DNA of 64,000 nucleotides from the NCBI GenBank assembly GCA_030847615.1, contig JAUMIR010000005.1:113613116-113677115 (forward strand), written 5' to 3'. The notes under the pieces were generated by a model. It ran no database searches, was not told the DNA's origin, and was given only the letters and a program-made list of their open reading frames with translations. The stretch is from Gambelia wislizenii. Lineage: Eukaryota > Chordata > Lepidosauria > Squamata > Crotaphytidae. Shown piece by piece: positions 20,863 through 32,801 of this stretch. The position numbers and the translations under genes are program-made. The first letter of the stretch is position 1; each line of letters begins with the position of its first letter.

Positions 20863-21460
20863 GTCTTATCCAGTGACAGTGGGATGCCAATCTCTTCTGC
20901 CAGGGCCGGGAAAGAAGAAGAAACCTGTACTCCGGCCCTCCAGCTGGCCCCATCATTAGAAAGTCATCCAGATAGTGTGTGACAAATGTGGACCCCGCCC
21001 TGTGTTGTAAAGCCCATTCCAGGAACGTGCTGAATGCCTCAAAGGCCGCACAGCTGATGGAGCAACCCATGGGCAGCACCATATCATAATACCACCTGTC
21101 CTGGACTTTGAAGCCCAAAAGGCAATGGTTGTCCGGATGTACCGGGTGCAGCCTGAAGGCCAATTGTACTTTACACTTGGCCATGAGGGCCCCTTTTCCA
21201 CATGTCTGCAATAACAGTACTGCATAATCCAGTAATGCGTACCTCACCGAGCATAGCTCTAGTGGGATGGCATCATTGACTGATGGCCCTTTTGGGGTAA
21301 GACAGGTGGTGAATGAGGAGGTACTCCCCCGGGGGTTTCTTGGGCACCACCCCTAGCAGGGATATGCACAGGTTGGCAATAGGTGGTTTGTCGAAAGGGA
21401 CTGCGGTCCTGACTGCCTCTCTCTGTCAATTTTCTTGCCAATTGCCTCCAGCAGCTGGGC
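20819..21460 (-). pseudogene. Element A reverse transcriptase
   Basis: The minus frame 21247-20819 contains 'LAFRLHPVHPDNHCLLGF', 'LPMGCSISCAAFEAFSTFL' and the catalytic 'VTHYLDDFLMMG' (YLDD). These are signature blocks of DIRS-like RTs. Upstream RT sequence continues to about 21460 in other frames. Frameshifts separate it from gag and RNase H. Confidence 0.85.
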
Positions 21461-21623
21461 TGCTGATTTTAAGTTGCCTGACACCAATGCCTCCCTAGGC
21501 CCCATGTATGGAATGTAGAAACCATGTTCAAAACCCTCAGCAATGTAGGCAGCCGCCTTCCTGTTTGGGTAGGCTGCCAGGAGAGGTCACATGCCATGTG
21601 AACTCCCCCGGCAGCCAATAGAC

Positions 21624-23026
21624 TCACCTCATTTTGTGTTTCCTTGCCCGGCGCCAGATCCTGACCCTGCCTCCTTCCTGGCACCAGTTGCAGCAGAGTG
21701 GAAGCTCTGAAAGGACTGACTCCCCCAGAGTGCCTGGAGTGAGAGGCCTTTGGGTGAGCCCCCTCCCACATGCCTCACAGGTATGCTCGAAGCGACAGCT
21801 ATACCTGGTGCACTTACCATTGTTGTATTCCCAACAAACCAACCACGTCTCATACTTCTTCTTGGGCACCCTTACAGCCTCACCTTTGTCCCTTTTGTTC
21901 ATCCCCATTGCAAACAACCAGGTCACATTGTCAATGTTCTCCCACCTGTGCATGGCTGACCGGGATGCCTTCTTCCGACATTCCAGGGCATACAGGATGG
22001 CCACCGCATCCCCAGCCATTGTCCTGACTTTAATCACCTCACGCAGGTGGTTGATCAGGTGCCAACCCCTGTCAGGGAACACCATGGCCACCAACCCCAT
22101 GAACACCATGTATTTCCAAAACCAGTTGGCAAAGGTTGCATTCCACTGAGTCTGATTTTGATTTCTCACCATTTTTTTGTCACCCTTGTGCACCCTGGCC
22201 TCCTTGCCCAGGGCAGGAGCCAGGGAGAAAATGCCAATATAATATCCCTTCAGAATCTTGGAATGCACTTCCCTGTCCAAGTTGTTGCCTGAAGGGGGTC
22301 CTCTTTTGATTTGGCCTCCACAAGTCCCCCCCCTTGTCATTCCTTACCATCCATCTTCTTGTCAAGTTCTCTTTTTTCCCATCTCTCATGCAGTCTCAAG
22401 GCCCACCCAGGCAAATCCGATTTGAATGCCCTCTTTACCCAGTACCTGTACCTGCTGTAGTCCTCATCCATAGAAGACTCACCTGATGATGACTCTGAGT
22501 CAGAACTGGACTCCCTGTGCCACCGCAACTGCTTCTGCTTCCTTCTCAGGCTTCTCCCCTGCCACGATCCACTGTGGTGCCCGGACGTAGAGTCACAAGA
22601 GCCAGAACGCCTGGAGTCCTTGGGATTGCTCCCATGCGAGCATGACCAGCGTGTGTGCCTGCTGCCACTGGCGGTGTCCGTAACACCACTCACAGTCCCA
22701 ATACTTGAGGATGTGCTTGGCAATGCCCCATCCGTCACCCCCACACTTGCGGAAAGTACCGATCCACCACCCAACTGTGTGGACCCTAAGTTGCCAATCT
22801 TTTGCACCAGTAAAGGAGGACTGACTAAATCTCCCCTGCAAAGGGGACTGGTGCTGCAAAAGCCTCCAGAGGTGGTCTGGGGTCACCTGCAATTTCTGAG
22901 TGCCCACCCTGAGCTGTGGGACCCAGGACCATGCCCTGTGTACCCTCCCCCAATGCAGTGTCAGTGGCCAGCTGGGGTGTGTGTGTCCAGGTGCCTCTTC
23001 ATGGCCACAGCCTTTTTTGGTGCCAT
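21624..23026 (-). pseudogene. Element A gag-like ORF
   Basis: A likely start lies at about 23026, where the minus strand reads MAPKKAVAMKR, resembling MAPRKGRGG at the start of element B gag. The middle is Ser/Arg-rich (22807-22337, 'SSSDSESSSGESSMDEDYS'). The end (22340-21624) carries a Cys-rich block 'NGKCTRYSCRFEHTCEACGR' comparable with the C-terminal finger of DIRS Gag proteins. Frames change at least twice. Confidence 0.65.
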
Positions 23027-24331
23027 GGTGGTGTGCCCGTGTGCCACCTCCCCCCGGTGAAGTTTTGTGTGTGTGGCAGTGGGGACAGCTAGTCCTCAAG
23101 TACTCCTTGCCTGCGTGGCCATAGGGGTGGGTGGGATTGTAGGTGAGAGGTGGAGGTTCTGACCTCTGCCAGCCATCAACCCCCCATTGGGCTGCATCCC
23201 CTGCTGCACTGGGGCATCTGCCAAGAGTTGGGGGGTCTAAGCCTGCCCCAGCAGGAGCCACATGTGCCAAAGATGGGGGTGCAGTTTCACCCAAACCTAG
23301 GCGGGGGTTGCCATGTTGGGCCCCACCCTCAGGAGGCCATAAAGAGAGTTTGTCAGGTCCCCAAGTGTTTCCTTCCCTACCCAGGGTCTCCCCCCCCCAC
23401 TATGCCCTCATGCCGACCCACCCCACCAGGAAATTTTATTATGCTCTGGCCACCAACACACAGCCTGACTTCCCCCTGAAAGAAAAACTAGGAAGGGGAG
23501 GGGAGAAAGAAGGGGAGAGATGAGCCACCCTTCCTCCCCGCTCTGATAATCCCCTGACCACTCCCCACTGCCACTGAGCTGCCCGCCAGTCACCCACGTG
23601 AAAAACAGCACCCACTGGCCACCTCGTCTGTCTGCCGCCAAGCTGCCATCCAGTCACCCGTGTTGTCAATGGCACCCACTGGCACCCACTGCATTGCAGA
23701 CGTGCCCTGCCACACACCACAGCCATTAGCAGCCCACCATGGCTACTCGTTGGACCACTGCTGCTCATCTGCCAGAAGCCGCCCACTGCCTGGCTGCCTC
23801 TGCTAAGCCTGGGAACCGGAGGGGCCAAAGGCCAAGGCCACCAAGGGACTGCCATCCCTGTTCTCTGCTCCGCCAAGTTCCGGCTGCCTCAGGCCTCCTG
23901 CCTCCTCTCTGTCCCTCCGGCTCCAATCCTCCTCCTTCAGCTCAAACAAGCCAACTGAGAAGCCCATGCCGGGGCCCAGCTTATGTACCAGCCTCCGGTG
24001 CGGGCTCCTCATCATCCAGCCGCACTGGAAATACGGCTGGATGTCCCGCCTCCTGGCATCCCGGGAGCCAATCAGGGCGAGGGACACTCAGCCCCATTGG
24101 CTGCCTGTTGCCCACTCCCTCCCGGACACAAGGCAAGCCAGGAAGAAGGAGCCTGGCAATGGCAGCCCCCATGATGGGCCATGCAGCTGTGGGGGCCCCA
24201 AATGGAGGAGCCATGGGGGAGGGGCTCCAGCTGGGCCGCAAATCGACTCAGCATCAAGCCGGCGAGTCCCCCTTGTGTGAATATCCTTCCCTTTACTTCT
24301 ATTTCACTTCCTAAGATCAAGATCTCCCCCT

Positions 24332-24356
24332 ACACACACACACACACACACACACA
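24332..24356. repeat. (CA)n microsatellite
   Basis: An uninterrupted run of about 12 AC/CA units. Confidence 0.95.
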
Positions 24357-24535
24357 TATTCATTTATTGAAAATGATTTCCTTTTGCATATCTCTCTCAT
24401 AGAAGGGCATTGTCTTCCTTTCCATATTTTCTCTCTGTGTATATGTTACATCAAATATCTTTCAGCTAAATGGATGCTTCTCTTGAGTCTGTCAATCGTA
24501 CCCGTTTGTTGGAAGATAGAATTTTATGTGCCATA

Positions 24536-25163
24536 CAGGGCTTCTCTACAGAGGTGAAAAAAACTATGCTTCAAATTTTCCTGTAGATCAGGAAAATGCT
24601 CCACACACAACTTGTTAAAGGACAGTGAGAATGGTATCACCAGCCACACATTTATTTAGGCAAGTTCACTTTGGTGTAAAAGGGCAATCCTGCTATGATC
24701 ACGTGCCCTATACTTTGCATTATTTTTGGCCACACGACCATGGCCACTCCATTTTTTTCCTTCCCATCATGCATGCAAATATGCAATAGGCAGAGGTACA
24801 CTAATAAATGGAATACAAATATCTGCACACACTCACCATAAAAAAAAAATAGCTACTGCATGCCAGCAAAAAATAAATGCAAACAGAGGATGTAGCCTTT
24901 CCTGGTGGGTATGATCATGTGACCCCACCACCACCACAGCTTTACACCAAAGACAACTTGGAGGCAGCCACATGTATAATAAACCAATTTTTTTTCTAGG
25001 AAAGAGCAGAATAAAAGGTAGGGTTTATTTTTAATTGGATCTAAGCCCTCAGGCACCAAAGAACTGTATTCAATTTGATCCTAAAGAACACTATGTGTTT
25101 TACCAACCCCCGGTACGATGTGAGTACATTTTGTTTTTGTTTTGCCAGTGTAGACAAGCTCCC
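24536..25163. mobile_element. hAT-like MITE
   Basis: About 630 bp bounded by imperfect inverted repeats: cagggcttctctacag at the left and gtgtagacaagctccc at the right. The CAGGG...GTCTACAC type of end is common to non-autonomous hAT elements in reptiles. It contains a second inverted pair (ttggtgtaaa at 24671, tttacaccaa at 24941). No coding region. An 8-bp target duplication is not evident, which lowers confidence. Confidence 0.5.
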
Positions 25164-26340
25164 AACCTGTCTGGATCTCCTAACCTTGTCTGCTGACCTC
25201 AGGGGTTCTCAAAGATGGTGACTCATAACCCGTACAGAGAAAAATTCAGCTAGGGTCCAGGCAGCCTCAGTGTGCCTAATCTGGGAGATATTCTATTATG
25301 GTCTTTGCCTCAGGCAGTAGAATGTCTTGGGCTGATAATAAGCCAAGAGGCCTGAATTTTAAGCAACTACAATATTTATGTTAGCTTACAGCAACTAACC
25401 AACAACCTCTTATGAAGTATTTCTAATTCACTTCAGGATCCTACATATTAAAATACTGGTGTAACTGATTTTGTTAACTGGAACCTGAGTGAATCCTGTC
25501 ATTCTGAGAGTCAGTGCATGATACTGCACTTCAAACAATGGTTTCTTTGAAATGGAATCCTTCCATGGCAGTACTAAACAAGCAAGAGGGCTCATACACC
25601 CCACCCCTTTGAATTGCACTTTTTAAAGTTTCAAGCTACAGAGTATCTGCTGCCTGTCATTTGCCTGCTGGGAAGCAACCTCAAAAGCTAAAGTTGTTCA
25701 AAGAGTTGTTTTTCTAGGACACCTCCTAAAAGCATGACTTAGCCTAATACACCTAGTGCCTGTGGTGCAAACCCACTCAGTGTCAGACGTTAGTGTTCTA
25801 ATTGCCCTTAAGTGCAGCCACCCTTTTAATGCTTTGACATTGGGGTTTTATCTGTCATCACGCACCCTTACACAGAGCTTTCATACCGATGGAAATGTGC
25901 AATAAATAGGGACTCACAGTACTCGAATTTCTTTACTTTTCTGCTTTATAGCACTCATGGAGGAGAGTTGTTGAGATTTTGACTTGTGGCCATCTACACG
26001 AATGGAAGGCTCTTTTACTTGTGTGTTGTAAAAAATCATATATATATATATATATATATATATTCACATCAGTAATTAAAGGCAGTCTGCACCACTTTCC
26101 GAGGCACCACAAATGTGTCTCCCACATTATCATGATAACAACCTCATGATTAGAAACTCTTTTAAATGCCAAGATGTTCAAAGCAGTTCACCTATATCTT
26201 ATGGTAATCCTTACAACTATTCAAGTCAGGTGGTGGTGGTTGTGATCACCATCATCATCAGGGCCAGTGTTGACTTTAGGCTCAGTAAGGTGATCACCTT
26301 AGGTGGTGGGGTGCTGAGACCAGCAAATATAATGCCTCTC
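25164..26340. other. Intergenic DNA with one (AT)n run
   Basis: No gene or named repeat recognised. A (TA)n microsatellite of about 12 units lies at about 26038-26062. Confidence 0.5.
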
Positions 26341-28130
26341 ATAGAATCATAGAGTTGGAAGAGACCTCAAGGGCCATCTAGTCCAACCCCCCACCATGCA
26401 CAATCAAATCATTCCCAACAGATGGCCATCCAGCCTCTGTTTAAAAAACCCCAATGAAGGAGACTCCACAACACTACAAGACAGTGTATTCCACTTCCAA
26501 ACAGGTCTTACTGTCAGAAAGTTCTTCCTAAAGTTTAGTTGGAATCTCTTTTCCTGTAGTTTGAACCCATTGCTCTGTGTCCTAGTCTCTGGAGCAGCAG
26601 AAAACAAACTTGCTCCATCCATCCTCAGTATGACATCCTTTCACAAATATTTAAACATGGCTAACATGTCCCCTCTCAAACTATTCTTATCCAGACTAAA
26701 CATGCCCAGATCCCTATGTCACTCCTCATAGGGCATGGCTTCCACACTACCCACCATCCTGGTCGCCCTCCTCTGGATATGTTCCAGCTTCTCAATATCC
26801 TTCCTGAATTGTGGTGCCCAGAACTGGACACAGTATTCCAGGTGAGGTCTGACCAAAGCAGAATAGAGTGGCACTATTACTTCCCTTGATCTAGACACTA
26901 CTATTAATGCAGCCATGTTTTTTAGCTGCTACATCACACTGCTGACTAATGTTCAGCTTATGGTCCATTAAGACTCCTAGATCATTTTTGCATGTACTGC
27001 CCTCAAGCCAGGTGTCACCCATCCTATATCTGTGCTTTTCATTTTTATTGCCCAAGTGTACTATCCTACATTTCTCCCTGTTAAAATTCATTTGGTTAAT
27101 ATTGGCCCAGCTTTCTAATCTGTTCAGGTCATTTTGGATTCTGATCCTGTCCTCTGGAGTATTAGCTACCCCTCCTAATTTGGTGTCATCTGCAAACTTA
27201 ATAAGCATACCCTCTATTCCCTCATCCAAGTCATTGATAAAGATGTTGAAGAGCACTGGGCCAGGAAAGAACCCTGTGGCACCCCACTGGTCACTTCTCT
27301 CCAGGATGAAGAGGAGCCACTGGTGACTATCGTTTGGGTTCAGTCAGTCAACCAATTACAAATCCACCTAACAGTTGCTTTGTCTAGCCCACAGGTTACT
27401 AACTTTTATTGCAAGAATATCATGGGGGACCTTGTCAAAAGCCTTACTGAAATCAAGATACAGTACATCTACTGTGTTCCCTTCATCTACCAAGTACATA
27501 ACTCTATCAAAATAAAGAGATGAGATTAGTCTGTCACAACTTGTTTTTGAGAAATCCATGTTGACTTTTTGTGATCATGGCAATCCTTACTAAGTGGTTA
27601 CAAACTATCTTTTTAATGATCTGCTCTAGAATCTTTCTTAGTATTGATGTCAGGCTGACTGGGTGGTAATTATTTGGGTCTTCCTTTTCCCACTTTTTAA
27701 AGATGAGCGCAACATTTGCCCTCCTCCAGTCTTCTGGGACCTCTCCTATTCTCCAGGAATTCTCAAATATTATTGATACTGGTTCTGAGATTACTTCTGT
27801 CAGTTCTTTTAATTCCCTTGGATGATGTTCATCTGGCCCTGGAGACTTGTACTCATTTTACTGGCCAGGTATTCCTGAACTACCTCTTTACCAATTTTTT
27901 GATGTATTTCCCCTACTGCATCATCTGCTCCATCTTTTCCAGGTTGAGCACTGTTCCCCCTTTGGGAGAAAACTGAAGCAAAGAAGGTGTTAAGTAGTTC
28001 TGCCTTTTCTCTATCCCTTGTTAGCCTTTCACCATCTTCTCCATGCAGCGGCCCTTCCATTGTCCTGCTGCTCCCCTTTCTACCCTTACAGAACTGCCTT
28101 GAATGCTCACCTTCCCACTGCCTAGAAAGA
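26341..28130 (-). mobile_element. CR1 LINE, 1.8 kb 3' part
   Basis: A 5'-truncated CR1 on the minus strand. The 3' UTR starts at 26341 (atagaatcatagagttgg on the plus strand). RT blocks in minus order are 'EKAELLNTFFASVFSQRGN' (27809-28201), 'TVDVLYLDFSKAFDKVPHDI' (27368-27559), 'LIKFADDTKLGGVANTPEDR' with the FADD catalytic box (26891-27256), and '[20 protein letters not shown]' (26719-26916). Frameshifts are scattered, but all blocks are in order without large insertions. The 5' boundary near 28130 is approximate. Confidence 0.9.
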
Positions 28131-29261
28131 GAAGGCACATGGAGAACCAGTGACTGTGCCCCCTTTTTCCATAGAAGAAGGCAGAAGCAGTGGTGCTCCA
28201 AGGAGGAAATCTGGTCCCCCTTTGAGTGTCAAGCTGAGCACTATCTTCTTCTTTAGGGGGAGGATGTGCAGGCAATGCCATTACAGACTCCAGTTTCTGA
28301 GGGGTGATATTGCTGAATTTTCCTCTTTCTAGGGCTGAGGAATGGAATCACTGCCTCCCCACCCCTCCTCCTCCTCTGTGCATTGTTTGGGTTTGGGTGG
28401 GTGGCATTTTGTTTCCCACCTCAGACAGCGGGAGTGCTTGGGTTTTCCTGAGCAGCATTGGCATGTCCATGTTGCAGAGAGGGAAACCAAGTATTTTCTT
28501 CAATGGATTTTATCAGATGTGGCAAAAAATCGCATGAAAACGACATCACGATAGCGAAAATGGGCCCCATTATTACATGACATTCTTGTGCTCACATATT
28601 TATCTGTTGGGGGATGATAGGTCACTCAGTCCAGCAAAAACCAAAAATATCTCAGCAGACATAGCAGTAACACATTCCCAAGAATACTCTCACACAGCTG
28701 TGGCCTCAAGTCTAACATGACTTGGCAGTTCCTTGGCTCAGCTCACATGACTTGGCAGTTGTTTGGCCATTTTCTATGGAGTTCGGTTCTGACTCCTGAC
28801 ATTATCCTGTGCTCCAGCTGCAAATAAGGTGTTGCTTTCTGTTTACAGGACAAGCTGTTAATAACTCTCAGTATCACATTTTTCATGATATTGAAGAGTG
28901 TGCACGTCCAGCTGTGATTGTGATATTAGAGCATGAATGGGCAGTCCTCATTTATGCCTCCCTGTTGCCAGTAAGAAACCTTCCAGGTGAAAATAGGACA
29001 ACCATGTGCAGGATGATCTTTTTATGAACTCTACCAGGTGGCTGGCTCATTTTTAGGTTTGTTTAATCCCAGCTAGAGCAGCCTCATTGAATCAGTGGCA
29101 CATAAGAATGGGTTTACCATCCAGCAATTGATTCAGTGTGTCTTCTCTAGTTGCGACTCGCAACTGAATTTAGCCCAATTATTTGTTGATGTTGTTTTCT
29201 TCTGTTGTAGCTTTCTACATAGATCTAAACTGTTGGGGTTCATCAGCTTTGATGCACAATA
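28131..29261. other. Intergenic DNA, nothing recognised
   Basis: No coding region or named repeat seen. An adjacent duplicated phrase (ctcacatgacttggcagtt and acatgacttggcagttcc) occurs near 28715-28762. Confidence 0.4.
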
Positions 29262-29492
29262 CAGTTGGCCCTCTGTATCCACCAATTCTTTATTGAAGGA
29301 TTCAACCAACCATGGCTTGAAAATATTCCAACAACAAATAAATTCCAAAAAGCAAACCTTGCTATTCATCATTTTATATTAGTGACAGCATTCTACCATG
29401 CCACTGTAAATAATGGGACTTGAACATCCACAGATTTCGATATCCATGGGGCATCCTAGAACCAAATCCCAGCAGATAACGAGGCCCTAGTG
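29262..29492. mobile_element. pogo/Tigger-like MITE (copy 3)
   Basis: 231 bp with TA at 29260-29261 and 29493-29494. It starts cagttggccctctgtatcc; the right end is the diverged complement. The interior matches the Tigger-derived pattern (caaccatggcttgaaaatatt, then gatatccatggggcatcct). Confidence 0.8.
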
Positions 29493-29494
29493 TA

Positions 29495-30344
29495 CGTTTT
29501 AAATAGTTTTGTTTTCAACATGTACACTATAGTATGAGTTTATTTATTTTAAGTCATCAGATAGATTACAATGAGTTATTTACCAAAAATATAATAACTG
29601 GGTTTTGTGTGTGATGGAATACAATTAAGGAGAGAAACAGTTACCTTAATAACAGTGCACAACTCCTCTAAGTGGCATTCCAAATGATAAGGAGAACAGA
29701 AAAGCTTCTTTCATGGTTAGTGACCATGTCATGTTAAATTAATTGTAGTTTCATTGTGGTGTGATTATTGAGGTGTATTCTGTTTACGGCTCATTATGTA
29801 TCCCATTAAGGATGCAAAGGTCTGCATTTATTTTGTTTGATAATGTTTGACATTGGTCATTCTGTTATCTCTGATTTTTGGTTGGATAAACACACCTGTG
29901 CCACATTATATTTTTTTCTCCTTTTTGTTCTTAAATGAACACATTAAAAATTATTGGTATTTTAATTTTATTTCACATTTTGGTTTTCTAGTGGAAGGTG
30001 CTGCCAATTTGTGTACTTTCAAGAGCAAATTATTACCTAGTGTAGTGAAGAGGAGAACCTGGATCTATAGCCTCAATCCATGTGGTGGGAAGAACTTCCA
30101 AACCTCATGTTACAAATCCCAGATATCCAAACTAGAAATCCCAGGATTTCATTGGAAGGAGCCATGCAAATAATCCAGTTTAACCTGGATTATTTCTCTA
30201 GTGTGGATTCCCCCCATATCTCACCCTTCTGATTTTTTTTCTGCCATTGCTTCCAGTGAAAGAGAAGATAACTATGTCAGGTTCAGGTCTGTTGTAGTTT
30301 CTCTACTTGCCCAGGGCATATTAGGGGAATTGACAATGGTTATA
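29495..30344. other. AT-rich intergenic DNA
   Basis: Nothing recognised beyond a partial inverted pair around 30172-30190 (aatccagttta/aacctggatt). Confidence 0.4.
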
Positions 30345-30440
30345 TTTTGTTGTTGTTGTTATTTCATTATATTCATTTATGTCCCGTCTTTCTTCTGACA
30401 CTGGGACTCAGTACAGCTAATATCTTTAAAAAAATACAAG
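30345..30440 (-). mobile_element. L2-like LINE 3' tail
   Basis: A TTG-repeat tail at about 30349-30360 followed by 'catttatgtcccgtctttc', matching the 3' end of the L2 copies at 11312 and 30862. Only about 100 bases remain. Confidence 0.55.
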
Positions 30441-30479
30441 TTGAAACAATGCAAAAGTAAAAATAATAGTATAAATATA

Positions 30480-30600
30480 AAATCCAAATTCCACAAAAAA
30501 AGTGATACCTTTATTAACCAACCAAATGAAAAACATATGATGCAACCTTTCAAAGCTCTACTGGCTTCTTCATCAGGCAAAAGATGTTAAAAAAGAAAAA
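30480..30600 (-). mobile_element. Short retroelement 3' tail (LINE or Penelope-like)
   Basis: The plus strand reads 'tgatacctttattaacc' and later 'cttcttcatcaggca'. Its complement (gcctgatgaagaag ... ataaaggtatca) resembles 3' ends I associate with LINE or Penelope-like families in reptiles. The family is uncertain. Confidence 0.3.
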
Positions 30601-30861
30601 AAAAGTGATGATGTTGGAGTCACAGGCCTACATGTTGTTTCAAATGTTACCTGTGTTGTTCAACTGAAGGCTCTCATGCAGGTAGAGGACACTCTTACTT
30701 CCTGGCCATGTGGAGATGAGACAAAAATCAGTAAAATTTAAATCCTTTTGGTGCAGTGAGGAACTTCTTTGGCAATCAGCATGTCTCTGTCCCTTTGTGA
30801 AGCAAAGACCTTTGTTGTTTAGGTAGAGATCATTGGACTTTTCAAGAAGTCTCTGTAGTTT

Positions 30862-31340
30862 TTTATTTATTTATTTATTTACATTTATATCTCATATTTT
30901 ATAAATATAAAATTTAAAAAAGAATTAAACAAGTTATAAATCAAAATCATTAAACATTAATAATATGAAAATGTGTTTTTAAAAAGTTTATAAGCAGCCT
31001 TACAAATCTTTAAAACCATACCGTGCAGCCTTAAAAGCCCAGCTCTTGTCAGTTTGTAAAAACTTGGTGGCACAAAAATGTTTAATCATCCGGCAGAAGG
31101 AGAGCAAAGATGGGGCCATCCTAGTCTCTTTGGGGAGGGAGTTCCAAAGTCTGGCAGCAGCCACCGAGAAGGCCCCTCCCTTGATCCCACTAAATGAGCC
31201 TGAGAAGGTGATGGGATAGAGAGAAGGACTTCTCCCAGCCGATCTTAAAGCTCCACTAGCTCATAGAATAGATTCAAGGTCTCTACTACCCTTCCAACAG
31301 AAGCCCTTTCCTCAACCCTACTACCATTTGAGCACTGAGT
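30862..31340 (-). mobile_element. L2-type LINE 3' fragment
   Basis: A 3' tail of TTTA repeats at 30862-30885, then 'catttatatctcatatttt', followed by sequence whose complement encodes the end of L2 ORF2 (around 31130-31190, the 'gcagcagccaccgagaaggcc' region, equivalent to AARLWN in the copy at 11573). It is 5'-truncated near 31340. No open frame remains. Confidence 0.7.
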
Positions 31341-31606
31341 ACTATCCTTGTTGCTTGTAGAATCCTTTGGCTCAGGCTGACATTATGTACATTACTATAT
31401 ATTACTATGAATATAAGAACTTGCCTTATACCACATCAAACTATTACTACATTTAGTCCAGGTGCTGACATCTTTAGCAGGTCAGGGTACCAATGCTCCC
31501 CACAACCATTGGCTGGCATCTCTGCCACACTACTGAAATTCAGCAATGAATTGCACCACCAAATGTTGATTTTATAACAGAAATTCTCCATTAGAATAAG
31601 TAGACA
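31341..31606. other. Spacer, nothing recognised
   Basis: No feature seen. Confidence 0.4.
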
Positions 31607-31665
31607 AAACTGCTTGTTTTAAAGGCCTTTTCAGCCTTTCCTGCTGAATTTAAAACAAGCAGTTT
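31607..31665. repeat. Hairpin 1 (18-bp arms)
   Basis: aaactgcttgttttaaag at 31607-31624 pairs with its complement at about 31648-31665 with one mismatch, leaving a 23-base loop. It lies next to a second hairpin and may belong to the same small foldback element. Confidence 0.7.
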
Positions 31666-31679
31666 CTAATTGTTTTAAA

Positions 31680-31757
31680 GGAAAATTCATAGTTTGCTGC
31701 CGAAGTCCCAATCTTATTCATCAAGATTGGGACTTCGGCAGCAAACTACAAATTTTC
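31680..31757. repeat. Hairpin 2 (35-bp arms, 26 perfect)
   Basis: 31690-31715 is the perfect complement of 31723-31748, with a 7-base loop (attcatc). Imperfect pairing extends to about 31680 and 31757. It is a foldback MITE or the core of one. Confidence 0.9.
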
Positions 31758-31974
31758 TGACCACACTATCAGATCTCACTGCATGGTCTCCAGAAGAGAT
31801 ATTTTCCAGCCTTGATAATTGCAATCACTTTAATCAGCTCTAACTGAACCTAAGATAGTCAATGTGCAAAGCATGTGATCTACAAGGAATTCCAGCATGG
31901 CATTATTTCCTTTGAAATAAGGAAATAAAATAGAAGAGATGGCCATGATGTGAGATTACACTGGAACAATAAAA

Positions 31975-32333
31975 CTAGGGAGATTTTCAGACCGCGTTTC
32001 AGCGTGCCTATGGCGGGAGGAGTTTTCGGGAGAGGGACGGTGATCTTGCGCAGCAGGGGGGTGTTTTCGGACACCGTTGTCCCTCTCCCGAAACCATCCG
32101 TGTCACTTCCGTGAAGCTTTGGAAGCCTCAAAGCCATATTTTAATCACGGAGGTTGCCTGTGATTAAAATATGGCGCTGAGGCTTCCGAAGCTTCACGGA
32201 AGTGACACGGATGGTTTCGGGAGAGGGACAACGGCATCCGAAAACACCCCCCTGCTGCGCAAGATCGCCGTCCCTCTCCTGAAAGTTCCTCCCACCCTAG
32301 GCACGCTGAAACGCGGTCTGAAAATCTCCTAGG
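31975..32333. mobile_element. 359-bp near-perfect GC-rich palindromic MITE
   Basis: The two halves are reverse complements over about 170 bases each, with an 11-base loop at 32149-32159. It starts ctagggagattttcagac and ends gtctgaaaatctcctag. Within each arm the block gggagagggac occurs twice. Many of the few mismatches are C/T or G/A changes at CpG. It is much more G/C-rich than its surroundings, and no protein is encoded. TAG could be a 3-bp target duplication (31976-31978 and 32330-32332). The superfamily is not clear. Confidence 0.85.
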
Positions 32334-32485
32334 ATTACTCTTGTTTAAATAATTCCTAAAGAAAAAGAGCTGTTCAAACTTTTTTTTTAAAAAAAAAAAA
32401 TCACAACCGAGTCTTTTAAATTATCTCACTGAAATTAATGATTTTGCTAGATTTGTTGTGACATATCAGAATTGTTTTTCTTAGT

Positions 32486-32792
32486 GGCTTATCTCATGAG
32501 GGAAGGGAAGTGGAAGTAAAGCCCAAGAGTAGTATGTCCTGCTTTGCCTGATCACACAACATCGGCATGCTTCAGCTATTTTCTCATTCTAGTCTCATGG
32601 GAGATGATGGTAAAAGTGAGTCTTTTGCTAACAAATTTTTCCAGTTATTAGAAAGCCTTGTATTTATCACCATCTCCCATGGGACTGGAATGGAAGAACA
32701 ACTGAAGCATGCAGACATCATGCAATAAGGCAAGGTGGGATGTGCTATTCTCGGGTTTTACTGCTGCTTCCCTTCCCTCATGTGATAAGGCT
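32486..32792. mobile_element. Foldback MITE with about 125-bp inverted arms
   Basis: Left arm 32486 to about 32612 (ggcttatctcatgaggg start) pairs with right arm about 32668-32792 (ccctcatgtgataaggc end) at roughly 80 percent by eye. The arms include 'gcatgcttcag' and 'tcccatgggagatg' blocks. The spacer is about 55 bases. No coding region. Confidence 0.8.
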
Positions 32793-32801
32793 CTTAAAGT
32801 A

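Larger units (their letters stand above)
18790..24280 (-). mobile_element. Tyrosine-recombinase retrotransposon A (DIRS/Ngaro-type)
   Basis: About 5.5 kb on the minus strand with, in order, gag (from about 23026), reverse transcriptase, RNase H and a tyrosine recombinase. Such elements integrate through the recombinase and make no target duplication. All frames are broken. A likely AATAAA signal lies near 18822 (complement). Unlike element B at 45.4-50.3 kb, I see no SGNH hydrolase downstream of the recombinase. The region upstream of gag (23030-24280) is G/C-rich and non-coding. Split direct repeats or inverted termini could not be found by eye, so both ends are approximate. Confidence 0.8.

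Noticed and set aside
22593..23294. 233-codon minus frame overlapping element A gag
   Set aside because: Pro/His/Trp-rich shadow of a G/C-rich region. The likely gag start (MAPKK at about 23026) lies in another frame.
19217..24280. Possibility that element A is a host gene cluster of integrase/recombinase type
   Set aside because: The order gag-RT-RNase H-recombinase with YLDD and broken frames is that of a retrotransposon.
23739..24314. 191-codon plus frame in the G/C-rich region upstream of element A
   Set aside because: Low-complexity Pro/Ala/Ser composition on the strand opposite the element; no homology seen.
30480..30600. tRNA-derived SINE
   Set aside because: No A-box or B-box promoter pattern recognised upstream; treated as a retroelement 3' tail of uncertain family.
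32385..32401. A-run considered as the tail of a retroposed sequence
   Set aside because: It follows a T-run, and the DNA to its left is the palindromic MITE, so no retroposed body precedes it.
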